Shown: positions 19,974 to 28,614, counted from the first letter of the stretch. The stretch is DNA of 38,507 bases from Eubacterium sp. (GCA_024692605.1 JAILMQ010000133.1:1-38507); one strand, 5' to 3'. The notes: generated by a model not told the origin, from the letters alone. Translations and numbers: made by a program.

Positions 19974-19991
19974 ATGAAATTGGAGTATAAT
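19963..19991 (+). promoter_or_regulatory. Sigma-A promoter of guaB
   Basis: TTGTTT (19963-19968), 17 bases, TATAAT (19986-19991), about 37 bases before the GTG start. Confidence 0.78.
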
Positions 19992-20028
19992 TACGAGAAA
20001 TTTTTTTAAAAATCAGGAGGAAAAGAAC

Positions 20029-21537
20029 GTGGCAACATTTATTACTGAACCATCACACACATTTAACGAATATTTACTTATCCCTGGTTACTCATCAAGT
20101 GAATGCGTACCTGATAATGTAAGCCTTAAGACACCGCTTGTTAAGTTCAAGAAGGGTGAGAAACCTGCTATTGAGATGACCATCCCCATGGTATCTGCAA
20201 TAATGCAGTCAGTGTCCGGTGACAAACTGGCCATAGCCCTTGCGAAGTCAGGTGGTGTTTCATTTATTTACGGTTCTCAGAGTGTTGAAGATGAGGCGGC
20301 AATGGTTGCCAGAGTTAAAGCATATAAAGCAGGATTTGTTACAAGTGATTCAAATGTAAGTCCTGAAGCTACACTTGCTGATATTCTTGCATTAAAGGCA
20401 AAGAATGGACATTCTACAGTTGCAGTAACTGAGGATGGAACAGCAGAGGGTAAGCTGGTCGGTATCGTATCAAGCCGTGATTACAGAGTAAGTCGTATGG
20501 AGCCAACACTTAAGGTTAAAGATTTCATGACTCCGCTTGAGAAGCTCATTACTGCTAAGGATGGAACAACAATTTCCGAGGCTAACGATATCATCTGGGA
20601 TAACAAGCTTAATTCTCTTCCTATTATAGATGATGATGGCAGACTTGTAGCATTCGTATTCCGTAAGGATTATGATGAGCATAAGAACAATCCCGGCGAG
20701 TTGACAGATGATCAGAAGAGATATATAGTTGGTGCCGGAATCAATACAAGAGATTACGCTGAGAGAGTACCTGCACTTATAGAAGCAGGGGCTGATGTAC
20801 TTTGCATCGATTCTTCAGAAGGTTTCTCAGACTGGCAGAAATTTACTCTTCAGTGGATCAGAGAAAACTACGGCGATTCAGTAAAAGTCGGTGCCGGAAA
20901 TGTAGTTGATAGAGAAGGCTTCAGATTTCTTGCTGAGTGCGGAGCAGACTTTATCAAGGTTGGTATCGGCGGTGGTTCCATCTGTATCACAAGAGAGACA
21001 AAGGGTATCGGTCGTGGACAGGCTACAGCACTTATTGAAGTATGCCAGGCCAGAGATGAATACTTTAAAGAGACAGGCGTTTATATTCCTGTATGTTCAG
21101 ACGGTGGTATCGTATATGATCACCATATCACACTTGCACTTGCTATGGGAGCAGACTTCGTAATGCTTGGAAGATATTTCGCAAGATTCGACGAGAGCCC
21201 TACAGCTAAGCTGCTTGTAAACGGAAACTATGTAAAAGAGTACTGGGGCGAAGGTTCAAACCGAGCTCGTAACTGGCAGAGATATGACCTTGGTGGAGAT
21301 TCAAAGCTTCACTTTGAAGAGGGCGTTGATTCCTACGTTCCATATGCAGGACCACTTAAGGACAACGTTGACAGAACCCTCAGCAAAGTCAAATCAACAA
21401 TGTGTAACTGCGGCGCACTTACAATCAAAGACTTCCAGGATAAGGCAAAACTTACACTGGTATCTTCCGTAAGTATCGTAGAAGGCGGAGCACACGACGT
21501 AATCCGCAAAGACAGCAGCCAGACACAGGCAGAATAA
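20029..21537 (+). CDS. guaB: Inosine-5'-monophosphate dehydrogenase
   Basis: IMPDH oxidises IMP to XMP with NAD+, the committed step of guanine nucleotide synthesis. It is 502 residues long with a GTG start eight bases after AGGAGG. The beta/alpha barrel is interrupted by a pair of CBS domains (about 100-225). The catalytic loop is [20 protein letters not shown] with Cys319. The flap [12 protein letters not shown] carries the Arg418-Tyr419 pair. This loop differs from the common bacterial form (GPGSICTTR). From memory it matches Tritrichomonas foetus IMPDH, whose catalytic residues bear the same numbers. The C-terminal [11 protein letters not shown] and [10 protein letters not shown] are also of that subclass. 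It is monocistronic: own promoter and terminator. Confidence 0.96.
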   Translation: MATFITEPSHTFNEYLLIPGYSSSECVPDNVSLKTPLVKFKKGEKPAIEMTIPMVSAIMQSVSGDKLAIALAKSGGVSFIYGSQSVEDEAAMVARVKAYKAGFVTSDSNVSPEATLADILALKAKNGHSTVAVTEDGTAEGKLVGIVSSRDYRVSRMEPTLKVKDFMTPLEKLITAKDGTTISEANDIIWDNKLNSLPIIDDDGRLVAFVFRKDYDEHKNNPGELTDDQKRYIVGAGINTRDYAERVPALIEAGADVLCIDSSEGFSDWQKFTLQWIRENYGDSVKVGAGNVVDREGFRFLAECGADFIKVGIGGGSICITRETKGIGRGQATALIEVCQARDEYFKETGVYIPVCSDGGIVYDHHITLALAMGADFVMLGRYFARFDESPTAKLLVNGNYVKEYWGEGSNRARNWQRYDLGGDSKLHFEEGVDSYVPYAGPLKDNVDRTLSKVKSTMCNCGALTIKDFQDKAKLTLVSSVSIVEGGAHDVIRKDSSQTQAE

Positions 21538-21540
21538 AAT

Positions 21541-21581
21541 AAAAACAACCCATTGGGGTCAGACCCCTGTGGGTTGTTTTT
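21541..21581 (+). terminator. Terminator after guaB built from a GGGGTCAGACCCC palindrome
   Basis: The 41 bases form a near-perfect palindrome (AAAAACAACCCATTGGGGTC, A, GACCCCTGTGGGTTGTTTTT) with one mismatch and one wobble, ending in T5. It is a strong terminator that could act in both directions. The same sequence recurs at 24483. Confidence 0.9.
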
Positions 21582-21602
21582 GAAAAAAGGGGTAAAGGGG
21601 TT

Positions 21603-24479
21603 ATGAAAAAATTAACATATGTTTTAGGTTTTATTTCTTCTTTTATTTGTTTTTTAGTTTTATCATCTGGTTTTGTGGTTAATGCAGCCGACGATGTTGA
21701 AGATGTTTCGACGGTTGCCAATCCCAGAGTTTCCTATATGACCAGAGATAGTTTTTATTTTGGAAGCTACTGGCAGGAGGACACCAACGGAGACGGCGTT
21801 GCCGATAAGAATGATGAGAAAACGCCTATCAGATGGCAGATTCTGGAAAAAACCGATTATGATGCATTTATCATTTCAGACAGGGTAATTGATTCCATGC
21901 CCTACAATTCTGCCACAGAGGATGATGGTGCCTGTACCTGGGAAACTTCTTCCATCAGAGCATGGCTTAATGATGAGTTTTTAGAAGATGCATTTACCGC
22001 TGAAGAGCAGGCAATTATAAAAAATACTACTGTCAAGGATAATGGAAATATTAATTTTAGTGCAAATGGCGGAAATGATACACGTGACAAGATATACCTG
22101 ATTTCTCACAAGGAAATACTTGATACTAAATACGGATTTGATAAGCGTTTCAATTTTAGGGATAAGGTTAAGGTTGCCAAGGCAACTGATTATGCTCTTA
22201 ATAAAGAAGGGCTTGTTTATGATCTTAATACGTATACACTTGAACCTGGAAAAATGAATACTTATAGTGATGGAGCTTGTTACTGGTGGGGCAGAACAAT
22301 TGGATTTTATCAATGTAATGCTCTGACCATTAATCCTGAAGGTTCAGAGTGGGATACAGGTAACCTGATGGGAGTATATCAGGGAGTTCGCCCTGTTATG
22401 CATATTAAGATTAACGAGCTACCGGAATCCCAGCTGACTGATCCGGTAAAAGTGAAGATTGACGGAGTAAAATGGGACAGAATCAGTTTCGGAACATATA
22501 ATGACAAACCTCTCATCTGGCGTGTTCTTAAGGTGGATGGAAATGAAGCCATGCTCCTTTCGGAAGATGCTGTGAAGAATGATCGTTTTGATTTGAATCT
22601 TGATAAATATAGAGAGTATTATGACACTGCAAAATGGGACACATGTACCTTAAGACAGTGGCTGAATGAGGATTTTTATAATGAGGCATTTTCGAATGCG
22701 GAAAAGGATGCTATCCTGCTGACGGAACTGGAGAATAAGGGTAATTCTAATACAGGCGAGGCAGGGTGCGATAATACATTTGATCATGTCTATCTTCTTT
22801 CTTCTGATGATGTGACAAATGAAAGCTATGGTTTCCCAAAGGAAACATATGTTGAAAATAATTACAGAAAACTCCTCAGACCTGAAGGAGAAGACTATCA
22901 TGACTGGAAATGGTGGCTCAGAAGCCCGGGAGAAAAATATAATACTGCATTTGTACAGTCAAGTGACAGGCTGGATTGTTTTAATGGTGTTTTAGACTTT
23001 TCGGGTACAAACAATATGAATACTGCATATGTGAGACCTGTAATAAATGTGAATCTGACCAAATTATCGTCAGAAGCATATGAGGAAGAGTATTTTGAGC
23101 ATGAGCATACATTTGTATTAAATAAGTATGCTGCACCAACCTGCACCCAGCCCGGAAGGAAAGGATACTACGAATGCAGCTTGTGCCATTATGCTTACAC
23201 AACTGATGGTGAGGGCAACAAGTACGAAGTAAATCCGAATAATGTGGAGATTCCTGCAACCGGTCATACCGGCGGAACAGCAACCTGCTGCAAGAGAGCG
23301 GTCTGCACGAAATGTCGTCAGGAATACGGTGAATTCGATACTACAAAGCACGGTAAAACTGAAGTGCGTAATGTAAAGGAAGTAACCTGCACGGAAGATG
23401 GATACACAGGAGATACATACTGCAAGGATTGTAATACTAAGATAGAAGAGGGAAATGTAATTTCTGCTGAAGGTCACACAGGAGGAATTGCAAGTTGCTG
23501 TAAAAAGGCAGTCTGCGAAAGATGCCATCAGGAATATGGAGAAGTAGATCCGACGAATCATGGAGAAACAGAAGTAAGAGATGCAGTAGAAGTAACCTGT
23601 ACGGAAGATGGATATTCAGGAAATACATACTGCAAGGATTGTAATACAAAGATAGAAGAGGGAAATGTAATTCCCGCTGAAGGACATACAGGAGGAACTG
23701 CAAGTTGCTGCAAGAAGGCAATCTGTGAAAGGTGTCATCAGGAATATGGTGATGTTAACCCTGCAAAACATGGGGCTACAGAAGTAAGAGATGCAGTAGA
23801 AGCGACTTGTACAGAAGATGGATATTCGGGAGATACCTACTGCAAGGAATGTAATGAAAAGATAAATGAAGGAGAGATAGTACCGGCAACCGGTCATACC
23901 GGTGGTGAAGCAACTTGCTGCAAGAAGGCGGTCTGCACAAAATGCCACCAGGAATATGGAGAACTGAATCCTGATAATCACTCAAAATATACAGAAACCA
24001 TAAATAAGAAACCAGCGACAGAAACAGCAGAGGGATACTCCGGAGATATCTGCTGTAAGGATTGTGGAGTGGTATTAAAGAAGGGCGAGGTAATTCCAAA
24101 GTTAAAATCTTCAAAAGAAGAATCGACCACAAAAGCTGACAGCAAAGCAAAGGATGATTCCGGCAAGACAGATAAGCAGACGGTAACAGCGCCTGATAAG
24201 GCGAAGATAACAAAGCTGTCCAATATCAAGAAAAATAAATTCCTGCTGAAGTTCAAAGCAAAATCAGGTGCAAGCGGATACGAAATCCAGTATGCACAGA
24301 ATAAGAAATTTACAAAAGCTCTTAAGACTGTAAATACAAAGAAAACAAAATACACTGCCAAAAAGCTTAAAAAGAAAAAGACTTATTACGTAAGAGTAAG
24401 AGCTTATAATCTGGATGCTGACGGCAACAAAATCTACAGCAACTGGAGCACTGTTAAAAAAGTTAAAATCAAGAAGTAA
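21603..24479 (+). CDS. Secreted DUF6273 protein with Cys-rich repeats and a C-terminal fibronectin III-like domain
   Basis: A 958-residue secreted protein of unknown function. The signal peptide (KK, hydrophobic stretch, cleavage near VNA-AD at residue 28) is clear. Two DUF6273-like modules follow (about 38-275 and 285-485). Each begins with a FGSY or FGTY strand and I(R/W)WQ/RVL, contains S-x-I/L-R-x-WLN-x-x-F and ends in RPV(M/I). A Cys-rich array follows: four repeats whose HTGG motifs are at residues 555, 625, 695 and 765, exactly 70 apart. Each holds CC-x5-C-x2-C and a C...C-x2-C unit, seven cysteines in all. A Lys-rich linker (about 835-865) leads to a fibronectin III-like C-terminus (SGASGYEIQYA, YYVRVRAYN). 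No sortase motif is visible. Cell-surface binding is a guess from the architecture. Confidence 0.85.
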   Translation: MKKLTYVLGFISSFICFLVLSSGFVVNAADDVEDVSTVANPRVSYMTRDSFYFGSYWQEDTNGDGVADKNDEKTPIRWQILEKTDYDAFIISDRVIDSMPYNSATEDDGACTWETSSIRAWLNDEFLEDAFTAEEQAIIKNTTVKDNGNINFSANGGNDTRDKIYLISHKEILDTKYGFDKRFNFRDKVKVAKATDYALNKEGLVYDLNTYTLEPGKMNTYSDGACYWWGRTIGFYQCNALTINPEGSEWDTGNLMGVYQGVRPVMHIKINELPESQLTDPVKVKIDGVKWDRISFGTYNDKPLIWRVLKVDGNEAMLLSEDAVKNDRFDLNLDKYREYYDTAKWDTCTLRQWLNEDFYNEAFSNAEKDAILLTELENKGNSNTGEAGCDNTFDHVYLLSSDDVTNESYGFPKETYVENNYRKLLRPEGEDYHDWKWWLRSPGEKYNTAFVQSSDRLDCFNGVLDFSGTNNMNTAYVRPVINVNLTKLSSEAYEEEYFEHEHTFVLNKYAAPTCTQPGRKGYYECSLCHYAYTTDGEGNKYEVNPNNVEIPATGHTGGTATCCKRAVCTKCRQEYGEFDTTKHGKTEVRNVKEVTCTEDGYTGDTYCKDCNTKIEEGNVISAEGHTGGIASCCKKAVCERCHQEYGEVDPTNHGETEVRDAVEVTCTEDGYSGNTYCKDCNTKIEEGNVIPAEGHTGGTASCCKKAICERCHQEYGDVNPAKHGATEVRDAVEATCTEDGYSGDTYCKECNEKINEGEIVPATGHTGGEATCCKKAVCTKCHQEYGELNPDNHSKYTETINKKPATETAEGYSGDICCKDCGVVLKKGEVIPKLKSSKEESTTKADSKAKDDSGKTDKQTVTAPDKAKITKLSNIKKNKFLLKFKAKSGASGYEIQYAQNKKFTKALKTVNTKKTKYTAKKLKKKKTYYVRVRAYNLDADGNKIYSNWSTVKKVKIKK
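23265..24104 (+). repeat. Four tandem 210-bp coding repeats
   Basis: The HTGG codons begin at 23265, 23475, 23685 and 23895, an exact 210-base period. The middle two units are the most alike and the fourth is diverged in its second half. The exact period argues for recent duplication or unequal crossing-over. Confidence 0.9.
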
Positions 24480-24482
24480 AAT

Positions 24483-24560
24483 AAAAACAACCCATTGGGG
24501 TCAGACCCCTGTGGGTTAAAAAAATAACCCAGAGGGGTCTGACCCCAATGGGTTGTTTTT
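24483..24560. terminator. Bidirectional terminator made of two inverted copies of the 35-bp repeat
   Basis: The left copy (24483-24517) is identical to the first 35 bases of the guaB terminator. The right copy (24526-24560) is its reverse complement with one difference. Eight A/T bases separate them. It fills almost the whole gap between the two convergent stop codons. Confidence 0.9.
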
Positions 24561-25493
24561 TTATGCCATCTGTTTTTCAATCCAGTTGTTGATGTCAGCG
24601 TAGACGGTGGCTTTGTCGGGCTCGTTAAGGATTTCGTGTCTCATGCCGGGATATATCTTGCATTCGATATTGCTGATGCCGGCTTTCACGTATTGCTGGT
24701 AAACATTTTTAACACCCTTGCTCATGTTCCCTACAGGATCCATATCGCCTGATGTCAGGAGGATAGGGAGGTCGGTGGGAATCATGGAAATGTTCTTCTT
24801 CTGGTTTACATAAAGTACAGTAGAAAGAAGTGCTTCGTACCCGTTTAATGTAAATGTAAATGTGCATCTTGCATCGCTGAAGTATTTTTTCATTATTTCA
24901 GGATCGCTGCACACCCAGCTGTTTGTAGGATCATCTCCGGTAAGGTCATACTGCTTATAAGGACCACTGAAATTCAGACTTTTAATCTTTTCACTCCGGA
25001 AATGCCATCCCTTTGCCTGAGCTGTTGAACGAACCAGCATAAGACCGCTTCTGACCTTAACGTCGGGCTCACTGCCTGTTCCTACGATAATAGCTCCTGC
25101 CAGTCCGGGTCCCTTGTGAGCAAGGTATCTTCTGAGCAGATAGGAGCCCATACTGTGTCCAAGGATAAAATACGGTATATCCGGATATTTTTTCGAGGTA
25201 AGAACTCTGAGCTTATGTATATCCCTGACCAGGGATCTTGCCGGTGCGATTTCTGAAATATAACCCCAGTCCTCGACACTCCTTACAGACTGACCGTGAC
25301 CGAGATGGTCATGTCCGACTACCAGAAAACCCTGCTCATTAAGGAACTTAGCAAAGTTATCATATCTTTCGATATATTCAACCATTCCGTGCACAAGCTG
25401 GATAACTGCCTTCGGCTGACCGTCAGGTTTCAACATTACTGCATGAATATTAGTAATCCCATCAGATGAAAGAAAAGTAAGATTCTGTTTCAT
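24561..25493 (-). CDS. Alpha/beta hydrolase, monoacylglycerol lipase/lysophospholipase-like
   Basis: A 310-residue serine hydrolase of the Hydrolase_4 (S33) group that probably cleaves monoacylglycerols, lysophospholipids or similar esters. The start at 25493 is chosen because AAGGGGG lies nine bases upstream and a consensus promoter lies just before it; the frame extends to 25550 without support. The oxyanion motif is LVHGMVEYIERY. The nucleophile is Ser114 in GHSMGS, the acid is Asp252 in SGDMDPVG, and the base is His286 in GMRHEI. The HDHLGHGQS motif is typical of the group. There is no signal peptide, so it is cytoplasmic. It is monocistronic and shares a bidirectional terminator with the DUF6273 gene. 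Confidence 0.93.
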   Translation of the reverse strand: MKQNLTFLSSDGITNIHAVMLKPDGQPKAVIQLVHGMVEYIERYDNFAKFLNEQGFLVVGHDHLGHGQSVRSVEDWGYISEIAPARSLVRDIHKLRVLTSKKYPDIPYFILGHSMGSYLLRRYLAHKGPGLAGAIIVGTGSEPDVKVRSGLMLVRSTAQAKGWHFRSEKIKSLNFSGPYKQYDLTGDDPTNSWVCSDPEIMKKYFSDARCTFTFTLNGYEALLSTVLYVNQKKNISMIPTDLPILLTSGDMDPVGNMSKGVKNVYQQYVKAGISNIECKIYPGMRHEILNEPDKATVYADINNWIEKQMA

Positions 25494-25521
25494 ATGCCAA
25501 TGCCCCCTTAGGTTTTTTATG

Positions 25522-25550
25522 ATTATACATTCACTATGAAATAAAAGCAA
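25522..25550 (-). promoter_or_regulatory. Promoter of the alpha/beta hydrolase gene
   Basis: On the minus strand TTGCTT (25550-25545), 17 bases, TATAAT (25527-25522), about 29 bases before the start codon. Confidence 0.8.
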
Positions 25551-25633
25551 CCACTGACAGCCGGCGAAGTATTTATTTTAAAATACACTTTCGGGGGAAG
25601 TGATTGATAAAATCAAAAAGCATAATTGCCATC

Positions 25634-25661
25634 TTGACTTTTAAAACATGTGTGCTATTAT
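25634..25661 (+). promoter_or_regulatory. Promoter of the lipoprotein gene
   Basis: TTGACT (25634-25639), 16 bases, TATTAT (25656-25661), preceded by TGC as an extended -10. The start codon is about 55 bases downstream. Confidence 0.75.
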
Positions 25662-25715
25662 ACGATTGATTTGTGGCATAAGAAGTTTTAAATATAATAA
25701 AAAGGAGACTATATC

Positions 25716-27137
25716 ATGAGGAAGAGATTTTTAGCAGTTACAATGGCAACGTTAATTGCATGCTCTATGATGGCATGTGGAAAGAAAGAAACACCTGCAA
25801 CTACTGAAGAAGTTACAACAGCTACAGCGACTGAAGCTGAGGAAACAACTGAAGAAGAGAAATACGAATCTTCCGAAAAGTATGAGAGCAAGGACGGATG
25901 GTCAGTAAGATATATGCCATCATCTATTCAGGTAAATGAAGGTGATGACTTTACATCTTTCGTGTACACCGGAGAGTGCTCAGGAACTGATATGGTAAGT
26001 ATCTCTTATATAAAGAATAAGAACTCAAAGAGCTATCTCTATGAAAAGCTGGGAAATGATGAAGAAGCAAAGAAAAATGTTACAGAGGGCTCTTTCATCG
26101 GATATGAGGACAGATGGTGCTATGTATCTGTTATGGAGTCTGACGGAGCTGATTCCGGACTCTCAACAACTTATTTTTCATCAGAGTATAATGATGGAAC
26201 AATCTTTATTGAGGTTATAAATCATGCTGAAACTGATGAAGAAATCGGAATGGCAGTTTCTGACAGCCTTTCAATGATTGTTGATTCAATCTCACTTAAG
26301 GATCCACAGCCACAGAAGGAGCTTGCTTATATCCCCGGTGTATATAAGGAAACTGTAGAGACAGAGGTTAATGGAGAAAAGGTTAAGAAAGAGTACAAGA
26401 TCACACTTAACAAAGACCACACAGGAACCATGGAGATTCAGGAAAAATCAGATGTTACATGGTCAAGTGAGAAGATTACTCAGACAGGTACCGGAAATAC
26501 ATATGCATACTCAGTAAGCGGCACAGAACTCAAGATTAATCTGGGTGGTGCATGGTTTACATTTGACAAGTCTGACAAAGCAACAACAGAGGCGACAACA
26601 GAGGCAACTACAGAAAAGAAGGATGACAAGAAGGACAGCAAGGATAAGAAAGAATCTAAGAAGGAAAAGAAGAAAAAGGATAAAAAGAGTAACGGTGATA
26701 AGACGGACGAAAAGCAGGAAGAGACAACAACAGAGGCTACAAAGGAAGATACAACAGAAACAACAGAGCAGTCGGATGACGGACAGAATCCTGTAATGAA
26801 TTATGTAGGCAAATACGGTTCAGGCAGAGCAACTATTGAAGTTTCAGCAAAGGAAGGCTCAAAGGACGAAGCTGAGATTAAAATATCCTGGGCAAACACA
26901 GCTGCTGAAGTATTTGAATGGACAATGAGTGGTAAATTCGATCCGGATACACTCACTATTGAATATAAAGACTGTGTAAAGAAATCCATCACATATGATG
27001 AGAATGGACTGGTAGATAAAGAAACTGAGATTTACAAGAATGGCTCCGGCAAATTCACCTTCAGTGATAAGGACGGCTCCCTTACCTGGGATGATGACAA
27101 AGAAGATGCCGGAAAAGATATGACATTTACAATGTAA
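25716..27137 (+). CDS. Secreted lipoprotein with Lys/Glu/Thr-rich linker
   Basis: A 473-residue probable lipoprotein. The ATG follows AAGGAG by nine bases. A lipoprotein signal peptide ends at MMAC-GKK with the lipidated Cys at residue 21. A Thr/Glu-rich stretch (about 27-50) acts as a spacer. An N-terminal domain (about 58-200) and a second domain (about 205-288, with IPGVYKE, ITLNKDHTGTM and YSVSGTELKI) follow. The second has the look of small lipocalin-like calycin domains, but the match is weak. A highly charged low-complexity linker (about 288-350, TTEATTE then Lys/Asp/Glu runs) leads to a C-terminal domain with similar strand patterns (YVGKYGSGRATIEV). Ligand and role are unknown. Confidence 0.8.
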   Translation: MRKRFLAVTMATLIACSMMACGKKETPATTEEVTTATATEAEETTEEEKYESSEKYESKDGWSVRYMPSSIQVNEGDDFTSFVYTGECSGTDMVSISYIKNKNSKSYLYEKLGNDEEAKKNVTEGSFIGYEDRWCYVSVMESDGADSGLSTTYFSSEYNDGTIFIEVINHAETDEEIGMAVSDSLSMIVDSISLKDPQPQKELAYIPGVYKETVETEVNGEKVKKEYKITLNKDHTGTMEIQEKSDVTWSSEKITQTGTGNTYAYSVSGTELKINLGGAWFTFDKSDKATTEATTEATTEKKDDKKDSKDKKESKKEKKKKDKKSNGDKTDEKQEETTTEATKEDTTETTEQSDDGQNPVMNYVGKYGSGRATIEVSAKEGSKDEAEIKISWANTAAEVFEWTMSGKFDPDTLTIEYKDCVKKSITYDENGLVDKETEIYKNGSGKFTFSDKDGSLTWDDDKEDAGKDMTFTM

Positions 27138-27145
27138 ATATCCGG

Positions 27146-27193
27146 AAAAAAGATGCAGGTGTCAGAGGTGTTTCTGATACCTGCGTCTTTTTT
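27146..27193 (+). terminator. Rho-independent terminator after the lipoprotein gene
   Basis: AAAAAAGATGCAGGTGTCAGA pairs with TCTGATACCTGCGTCTTTTTT (two wobble pairs) around GGTGTT. The A-run and T-run suggest it can act in either direction. Confidence 0.92.
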
Positions 27194-27201
27194 CGTGATA
27201 C

Positions 27202-27238
27202 CATGGGCGATGCCGTGGGGACAGGGTGTATTCCCATG
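27202..27238. repeat. Hairpin enclosing a GTGGGGACAGGG element
   Basis: CATGGG and CCCATG close a loop containing CCGTGGGGACAGGGTGT. The core resembles the GGGGACAG element at 7.8 kb. It lies in the intergenic space before the membrane-protein gene. Confidence 0.4.
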
Positions 27239-27340
27239 ATCACAGAAGAATTTGGTAAAAATGATATATTTATGATAATATATATCTGCAGATTATTGAT
27301 AAATGTGCTTCTGAAGTAAGATGGTATACAGGAGAATAAA

Positions 27341-28468
27341 GTGAAAATCAAGAGTTTAAAGTTATATATAATTTCATTATTATGCATTCTGGTCTCTTCG
27401 TTTTTTGTGGGCGATATGATTGCTCGTGGGTTAGAATACTCTGCCGGAAGGGGAGAGGTTTTTAAAGATGCATTGCCTATACTTATTGTATTTGGAATTA
27501 GATATGCATTAGATAGAAAACTAATCAATAATAAGTTGAAGTTTAATATGTCCATGTTTATTTTTGACATGTTTATATCCATAGCTGTAGCTATACTATC
27601 TGTTGTGACGCTGGAAATGTATGCGTTATCTAAGCTGTCGATTAGATTAACAATAACTATATTAAGTCTGTTTATAACCTGCTATTTTGAACGACATATC
27701 TACCTTGAATTCAGTACGGCAGAATCAGATGAGTTTGAAGAAGATATGGAAAATGAGTCGGATGATAGTGAATCGGAATATGATGAATCGGAATATGATG
27801 AATCAGAATATGATGAATCAGAATATGATGAATCAGAAAATGAATATTCAGAATATGATAGCAATATAAGTACTAAAATGGTGAATAATATCATGAAAAA
27901 AAGATTGCTGCTTACTACAGGTGGAGCAATTCTTAAAATGGTTCCGTTTGTTGCGGCGATTCTCGTATTGGGAGATATAGCTGCGAGACGGTTTGGTGGA
28001 TTATATTATCTGCTGATTATTATCATGTTTATCTTTGCAGCGGGTGTAAAATCTGTAGTTCTATCTTTGAGTGATATTATAGGTATCGAAAAAAAATACG
28101 ATATTATTGGCTACATTATCCTTACAGCCATATTGGTAGTGTTTATATGCTTCAGATCTGTGCTCACCGGAATGATATTCTTGCTGGGTTCGGCACTTGT
28201 ACTGCTTGGAATTCCACTTTTGCTTGATAATATTGCTACCGGTGGAACAAACGTTGTTAGACAAAAGAAAGAACTTCTATCAAGACTTATGTTCAGGATT
28301 TTTAGTCTCATAATGCTTTCCGTAGCAGTTTGGCTGCTCAGCTACGGTGCTATATGGAGAGTAGATATATTGATAATATTGGTAATTGGGATTGGAAGTG
28401 TAGATATGTCACTGATTCATTCACGTTCAAGCTTGATGCAGGTTTCAGATACCATTAATAGTGATTAA
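27341..28468 (+). CDS. Polytopic membrane protein with acidic tandem-repeat loop
   Basis: A 375-residue membrane protein with no recognised family. The start is a GTG five bases after AGGAGA. About four hydrophobic spans lie before residue 125 and about six after residue 185. Between them is a very acidic soluble loop (about 127-180) containing repeated DESEY units encoded by a 15-base tandem repeat. The two membrane halves share a similar opening (VGDMIARGLE near residue 23 and LGDIAARRFG near 210), suggesting an ancient internal duplication. Only a weak promoter-like sequence (TTGGTA, 16 bases, GATAAT, 27252-27279) precedes it. The function is unknown. Confidence 0.72.
   Translation: MKIKSLKLYIISLLCILVSSFFVGDMIARGLEYSAGRGEVFKDALPILIVFGIRYALDRKLINNKLKFNMSMFIFDMFISIAVAILSVVTLEMYALSKLSIRLTITILSLFITCYFERHIYLEFSTAESDEFEEDMENESDDSESEYDESEYDESEYDESEYDESENEYSEYDSNISTKMVNNIMKKRLLLTTGGAILKMVPFVAAILVLGDIAARRFGGLYYLLIIIMFIFAAGVKSVVLSLSDIIGIEKKYDIIGYIILTAILVVFICFRSVLTGMIFLLGSALVLLGIPLLLDNIATGGTNVVRQKKELLSRLMFRIFSLIMLSVAVWLLSYGAIWRVDILIILVIGIGSVDMSLIHSRSSLMQVSDTINSD
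27770..27859 (+). repeat. 15-bp tandem repeat, six units
   Basis: The unit GAATCRGAATATGAT occurs four times in a row (27770-27829) with only an A/G change, then twice in degenerate form (to 27859). Each unit encodes Glu-Ser-Glu-Tyr-Asp, and changes in copy number would keep the frame. Confidence 0.93.
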
Positions 28469-28587
28469 TTATGAACAAAGTATGACAATAGCGTCTGTCA
28501 AGTTGCCATAATAACTATTATATGGTAAACTAAATTCAAATAGTTATGCCTAAAATGTATATAAAATCACTGTTTAATAAGAAAAGG

Positions 28588-28614
28588 TAACCCACAGTTT
28601 CCGGGGTCTGACAG
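28588..28614. repeat. Degenerate copy of the GGGGTCAGACCCC element in the pseudopilin leader
   Basis: AACCCACAG, a five-base interruption, then GGGGTCTGACAG. Read on the other strand it matches the right half of the terminator repeats at 21.5 and 24.5 kb, but it lacks the outer arms and T-run. Confidence 0.5.

Noticed and set aside
23265-24104. Regular repeats as a possible CRISPR array
   Set aside because: The 210-base units are fully coding and lack the short-repeat/unique-spacer pattern.
22981-24361. Several long minus-strand frames opposite the DUF6273 gene
   Set aside because: They are shadows of the repetitive coding strand, with no ribosome sites and no recognisable domain.
25494-25550. 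Upstream extension of the alpha/beta hydrolase
   Set aside because: The extra residues cover the -10 and -35 of the gene's own promoter and do not resemble the family N-terminus.
25584-25597. Twelve-base match (CCCGAAAGTGTA) to the terminator arm at 7748
   Set aside because: On the opposite strand and without the second arm. Matches of this length are expected by chance in 38 kb.
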